DNA of 64,000 nucleotides from Alicyclobacillaceae bacterium I2511 (GTDB lineage: Bacteria; Bacillota; Bacilli; Alicyclobacillales; Alicyclobacillaceae). This document shows positions 61,523 to 64,000 of this stretch, piece by piece. The stretch covers positions 27,285-91,284 of the forward strand of contig QXHL01000008.1 in the NCBI GenBank assembly GCA_003584005.1, given 5' to 3'. The translations under genes and the position numbers were made by a program. The notes under the pieces were generated by a model. It was not told the origin of the DNA. It saw nothing but the letters and a program-made list of their open reading frames with translations, and made no database searches. Within the stretch, counting starts at the first letter, position 1, and each line of letters starts with the position of its first letter.

Positions 61523-62261
61523 TATTCGCACTCCCCTTCAAGCGAACATATAAAAAGCTCGCTGCCAAAGCAGCCAGTGCGATTCCTAAAATCGGTACAT
61601 TTAAATAGGCAAATAAGACAAATCCAATAATAAGAAATGGCCAATGTTTGTTTAGAGGAAGCATGTTTAACAGCAAGGCAAATCCTAATGCGGGAAGCAT
61701 TAAACCAGTGACGTGCATACCGTTCATAAACCACTGAGGCATTGAATGAATTAAACTTTGAATGGGGCCTGCTCCGAGCCATACTGCAAGAAAAACTGGA
61801 ATGGCCCGACTTAGCCCCCAGGGTAATTGCCCCAGTAAGTGCATCCAAGAAACTCCCCGCGTATCTCCTTTTTCAGCATAGCGATCAGCACCATGAATGA
61901 AAATTGTCGTCACAGCTCGTCCTAGAACATCTAATTGGGTCATTAAAATAGCAGCCGGAATTCCCACCGCTAAGCCTGCCGTTTCACCCCCGCCCAGAGC
62001 TCCAATCGCTGTCCCCAAAATAGCTCCAGTCATGAAATCAGGAATCGTGGCCCCACCGTAAGTCCACATTCCTAAAGACATCAACGTTAAAGTAGCCCCA
62101 ATAACTAACCCCAAGTGAACATTTCCAACAATCATTCCTGTGATCCAACCAGCTACCAATGCCTCTGTTAGAGTAAATCCAGGACCAAGATTCGTAACAA
62201 TTGCCACATAGGCGAGAATTGCGAGAATAATTGGCACCCATATACTATAGCCATGAATCAT
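61509..62261 (-). CDS. PTS EIIC, mannose family
   Basis: A 250-residue membrane subunit with about seven spans: GPGFTLTEALVAGWITGMIV, GMWTYGGATIPDFMTGAILG, GALGGGETAGLAVGIPAAIL. Start ATG 62261, since GGAGGTG sits immediately before; the frame opens two codons earlier. Follows the regulator gene by 19 bp. Confidence 0.93.
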   Translation of the reverse strand: MIHGYSIWVPIILAILAYVAIVTNLGPGFTLTEALVAGWITGMIVGNVHLGLVIGATLTLMSLGMWTYGGATIPDFMTGAILGTAIGALGGGETAGLAVGIPAAILMTQLDVLGRAVTTIFIHGADRYAEKGDTRGVSWMHLLGQLPWGLSRAIPVFLAVWLGAGPIQSLIHSMPQWFMNGMHVTGLMLPALGFALLLNMLPLNKHWPFLIIGFVLFAYLNVPILGIALAALAASFLYVRLKGSANNGEY

Positions 62262-62280
62262 ATTCACACCTCCATTTGGG

Positions 62281-63018
62281 CTAAAATTGTTTTAAATTCA
62301 CTCGAAGGATGTATCGATCTCCGCGATAAAACGAGTGCACCCATTCCACGGGCTTATTCGTCGGAGAATATGTGACTCTAAGCATCTTTAAAAGAGGCAT
62401 TCCTTCCTTGACTCCCAACATTTTTGCAAGAGATGTTGTTGCTGACACCGCCTCAATGCTCTGTTCAGCACGTACAACTTCTATCCCACAAATCTCGCGT
62501 AAGGCAACATACAAGGAATCCACAGATCCAAATGGGAGCTTTGTCAGCCCAACCACAAGATTGTACGGTAATACTGAGGTTTCAATTCCCATTGGAATCC
62601 CATCCGCTTTTCTTAATCGGCGTAACTCAAAAACTTTACTCTCTTCTATTAGGGACAAATGCTGAACTTCCTGTGTTGAAGCTTCTCGAATCTCCATTTT
62701 TAAGACTTCCGAACTGGGTTTCATCCCCATGGAAAGCATATCTTCAGAAAAAGATGAAAGTCGAGAAAGTGATTGAGCAACTTTTCGGTGTGCAACAAAT
62801 GTCCCTTTCCCTCGAATTCGAACAACCACCCCCTCCTCAGCGAGATCCGTTAAAGCCTGGCGTACCGTCAAACGATTTACACCTAACTCATGGGCCAAGT
62901 CATTTTCTGGTTTAATTAAATCCCCCTCTTTCCAATGCTCCTCCTCAATTTCCTTTAAAACCCCTTGTTTTACCTGGAGATACAATGGAAAGGAACTCGA
63001 ACGATCAAGATCTATCAC
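62281..63018 (-). CDS. GntR/HutC-family regulator (NagR/DasR-like)
   Basis: A 245-residue regulator: winged helix (KPENDLAHELGVNRLTVRQA, RGKGTFVAHRK) and a UTRA ligand domain (KVFELRRLRKADGIPMGIET, VEWVHSFYRGDRYILRVNL). HutC-type proteins such as NagR respond to phosphorylated amino sugars. As first gene it most likely controls the whole minus-strand cluster. A strong promoter lies 45 bp upstream. Confidence 0.9.
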   Translation of the reverse strand: MIDLDRSSSFPLYLQVKQGVLKEIEEEHWKEGDLIKPENDLAHELGVNRLTVRQALTDLAEEGVVVRIRGKGTFVAHRKVAQSLSRLSSFSEDMLSMGMKPSSEVLKMEIREASTQEVQHLSLIEESKVFELRRLRKADGIPMGIETSVLPYNLVVGLTKLPFGSVDSLYVALREICGIEVVRAEQSIEAVSATTSLAKMLGVKEGMPLLKMLRVTYSPTNKPVEWVHSFYRGDRYILRVNLKQF

Positions 63019-63063
63019 GTTCTCTTAACCTCCTCACTACAGAAAACGCTTCCCATGTTTGTG

Positions 63064-63092
63064 ATAATAGACTTGAGGTATACATTTGTCAA
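63064..63092 (-). promoter_or_regulatory. Sigma-A type promoter of the amino-sugar cluster
   Basis: On the minus strand TTGACA, a 17-bp spacer and TATTAT, about 45 bp before the regulator start. The spacer holds GTATAC, which might be part of an operator; I see no clear NagR-type palindrome. Confidence 0.7.
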
Positions 63093-63184
63093 CGATATTT
63101 TCAATCAAATCTATATCAAATCATTTTTCATTAATTTCTCCGCTTTTGTGGGCTCATCATCGTTCGTCTGCCTTCTCTCGCAAA

Positions 63185-63690
63185 TCACAAGGGGAGTTTC
63201 TGCGTCTCCACGGCTTTGGCGAGCAGCAATGCGTAGTACTGTGCATCCGTGGAATCTAGATGAACTCCGTCCGGATAAAAATACGAGCCCTTCCCAGCAC
63301 TTGCGTCATACCAGTTAACCAGAGTGACCTTGGGGAAAATGGCGGCCACCTGGGCTAAGGATTGGTTCACCGTGTCTTGCCAGGGCCGCGACATTCGCGT
63401 ATTCACCAGAACAATCTGTTGAACAGAGCCCGAAGATTGTAACAAAGAGAAGGCCCGAGTGTCTGTCCCATAGCATACCCGGTTGGAATCCCCACCAGGT
63501 TGATATAGCAGTGTCATCGCTAGTGCGGAAGCTGTGGCTAAAACGAGCGTCCAGGCCAGTAAGGGTCCCTTTCGGGAACTTCGGCGTAGAAAAAAGGTTA
63601 ATCCCAGGGGCCAAGACATCGCCTCGAAGCGTTCCGTCAAAGAACTGCCCTGGACCATCTGTGCGTTGAGGTGCAAATAATCCCTGATTA
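63185..63690 (-). pseudogene. OatA-like O-acyltransferase, internally deleted
   Basis: An in-frame join of two parts: a membrane piece (WTLVLATASALAMTLLYQPG, YGTDTRAFSLL) typical of acyltransferase-3 membrane domains, and the end of the extracellular SGNH domain (IVLVNTRMSRPWQDTVNQSL, YFYPDGVHLDSTDAQYY with the Asp-His pair). Around 250 residues between, including the catalytic Ser, are missing. Intact OatA proteins O-acetylate peptidoglycan and confer lysozyme resistance. Confidence 0.7.
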
Positions 63691-63710
63691 ATCCACTTAC
63701 CATTTTGAAT

Positions 63711-63833
63711 CGTGGTGTTCGTAGTATTTGTCAACGTCGGTGCGTCTCCTGATGGACTTGTTGAATTTCTGCATCCCACTAGTTTAAACATGGACTCGCT
63801 GACAATTCCAGTCAAAATCGCTTTGTTTCTCAT
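63711..63833 (-). pseudogene. Lipoprotein gene start, fused to the acyltransferase remnant
   Basis: MRNKAILTGIVSESMFKLVG followed by C and a Ser/Thr/Asn-rich linker, like the lipoprotein leaders elsewhere in the window. The hydrophobic core is broken by polar residues and no mature domain follows. Its ATG overlaps the stop of the upstream transporter gene (ATGA). Confidence 0.4.
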
Positions 63834-64000
63834 AGTTCTTGATCCACCTTGAAATCCGTTTGAAGACTCATATCGGGCTTTATCATCAGTGTCACCACGA
63901 GCAACCCCACCAGCAACACGAGAACACCCCAGAACACGTGGTGTACGGCGACGGTGAAATCAACTCCCGCACTACTTACATCACGCCCCAACCCCGCCCT
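63830..64000 (-). CDS. MFS-type transporter, C-terminal end, continues beyond the window
   Basis: About 56 residues: GVDFTVAVHHVFWGVLVLLV and GLLVVTLMIKPDM, the last span and cytoplasmic tail typical of 14-span MFS exporters. The rest lies outside. Confidence 0.6.
   Translation of the reverse strand, partial: RAGLGRDVSSAGVDFTVAVHHVFWGVLVLLVGLLVVTLMIKPDMSLQTDFKVDQEL

Noticed and set aside
63315..63833. A single 172-codon protein
   Set aside because: The first 40 codons are a lipoprotein-like leader; the remainder is out of frame with the acyltransferase remnant and is a shadow.

Overview
The window looks like chromosome or island DNA of an acidophilic, endospore-forming Firmicute, probably an Alicyclobacillus relative. 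I infer this from the strong AGGAGG-type ribosome binding sites, spore genes (a GerAB-type permease and a SleL/YaaH-type LysM-GH18 enzyme), a secreted eqolisin (peptidase G1, an acid protease family), a Tn4430-like Tn3 transposon, a mannose-family PTS and the general gene style. The species cannot be named from the sequence alone. No rRNA, tRNA or CRISPR array was seen.

Positions 1-40 kb are a mosaic of accessory DNA and a graveyard of mobile elements. It holds an ISL3 transposase, a complete Tn3-family transposon with three unknown cargo genes (4.05-10.22 kb), remnants of IS1380, IS1182-like, IS21, IS110, ISL3, IS66, IS1595 and IS607 elements, and many genes broken by in-frame stops, frameshifts or end deletions. 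Two themes run through it. First, genes for lipoproteins and secreted proteins: YCF48/BNR-type propellers, other lipoproteins and an eqolisin with an upstream c-di-GMP-I riboswitch. Second, a minus-strand set of cell-wall-active or cysteine-rich proteins without signal peptides (two GH25-like, a lytic-transglycosylase-like, a C39-like peptidase, and three members of an unnamed family). Some of these lie next to a duplicated module made of a holin-like membrane protein, a small sigma-70 factor with region 4 and, in one copy, a separate region-2-like protein. This resembles the split sigma factor SigO/RsoA and the sigma-plus-holin export modules TcdR/TcdE and UviA/UviB. I regard it as the most interesting candidate system here, although both copies of the sigma gene are damaged.

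Positions 25-38 kb also hold toxin-antitoxin genes (RelE/Phd and Phd-HicB-like antitoxins), a Rpn-type nuclease with a 12-bp coding repeat, a duplicated DGQHR (DndB-like) gene, a GerAB-type permease, and an ArsR/flavin-reductase pair that has lost both 5' ends.

Positions 40-53 kb are an intact, more chromosome-like block: MFS exporter with MarR regulator, an NRAMP-type transporter behind two stacked palindromes, an M20 dipeptidase, a GIY-YIG nuclease, an SGNH hydrolase, UTP-glucose-1-phosphate uridylyltransferase, a spore-type LysM-GH18 enzyme, the intact DGQHR gene and L-threonine aldolase.

Positions 53.7-63.0 kb form a minus-strand amino-sugar catabolic cluster: GntR regulator, PTS IIC-IID-IIA-IIB, a SIS isomerase, a broken HAD gene, NagA, NagB, MurQ and a serine hydrolase. 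Together they would import and phosphorylate GlcNAc/MurNAc-type sugars, remove the lactyl ether and acetyl group, and feed fructose-6-phosphate into glycolysis. A 165-bp MITE-like element sits inside this cluster; an identical copy lies upstream of the threonine aldolase gene and a partial copy at 49.4 kb. The window ends in an internally deleted O-acyltransferase gene and the 3' end of a transporter gene.
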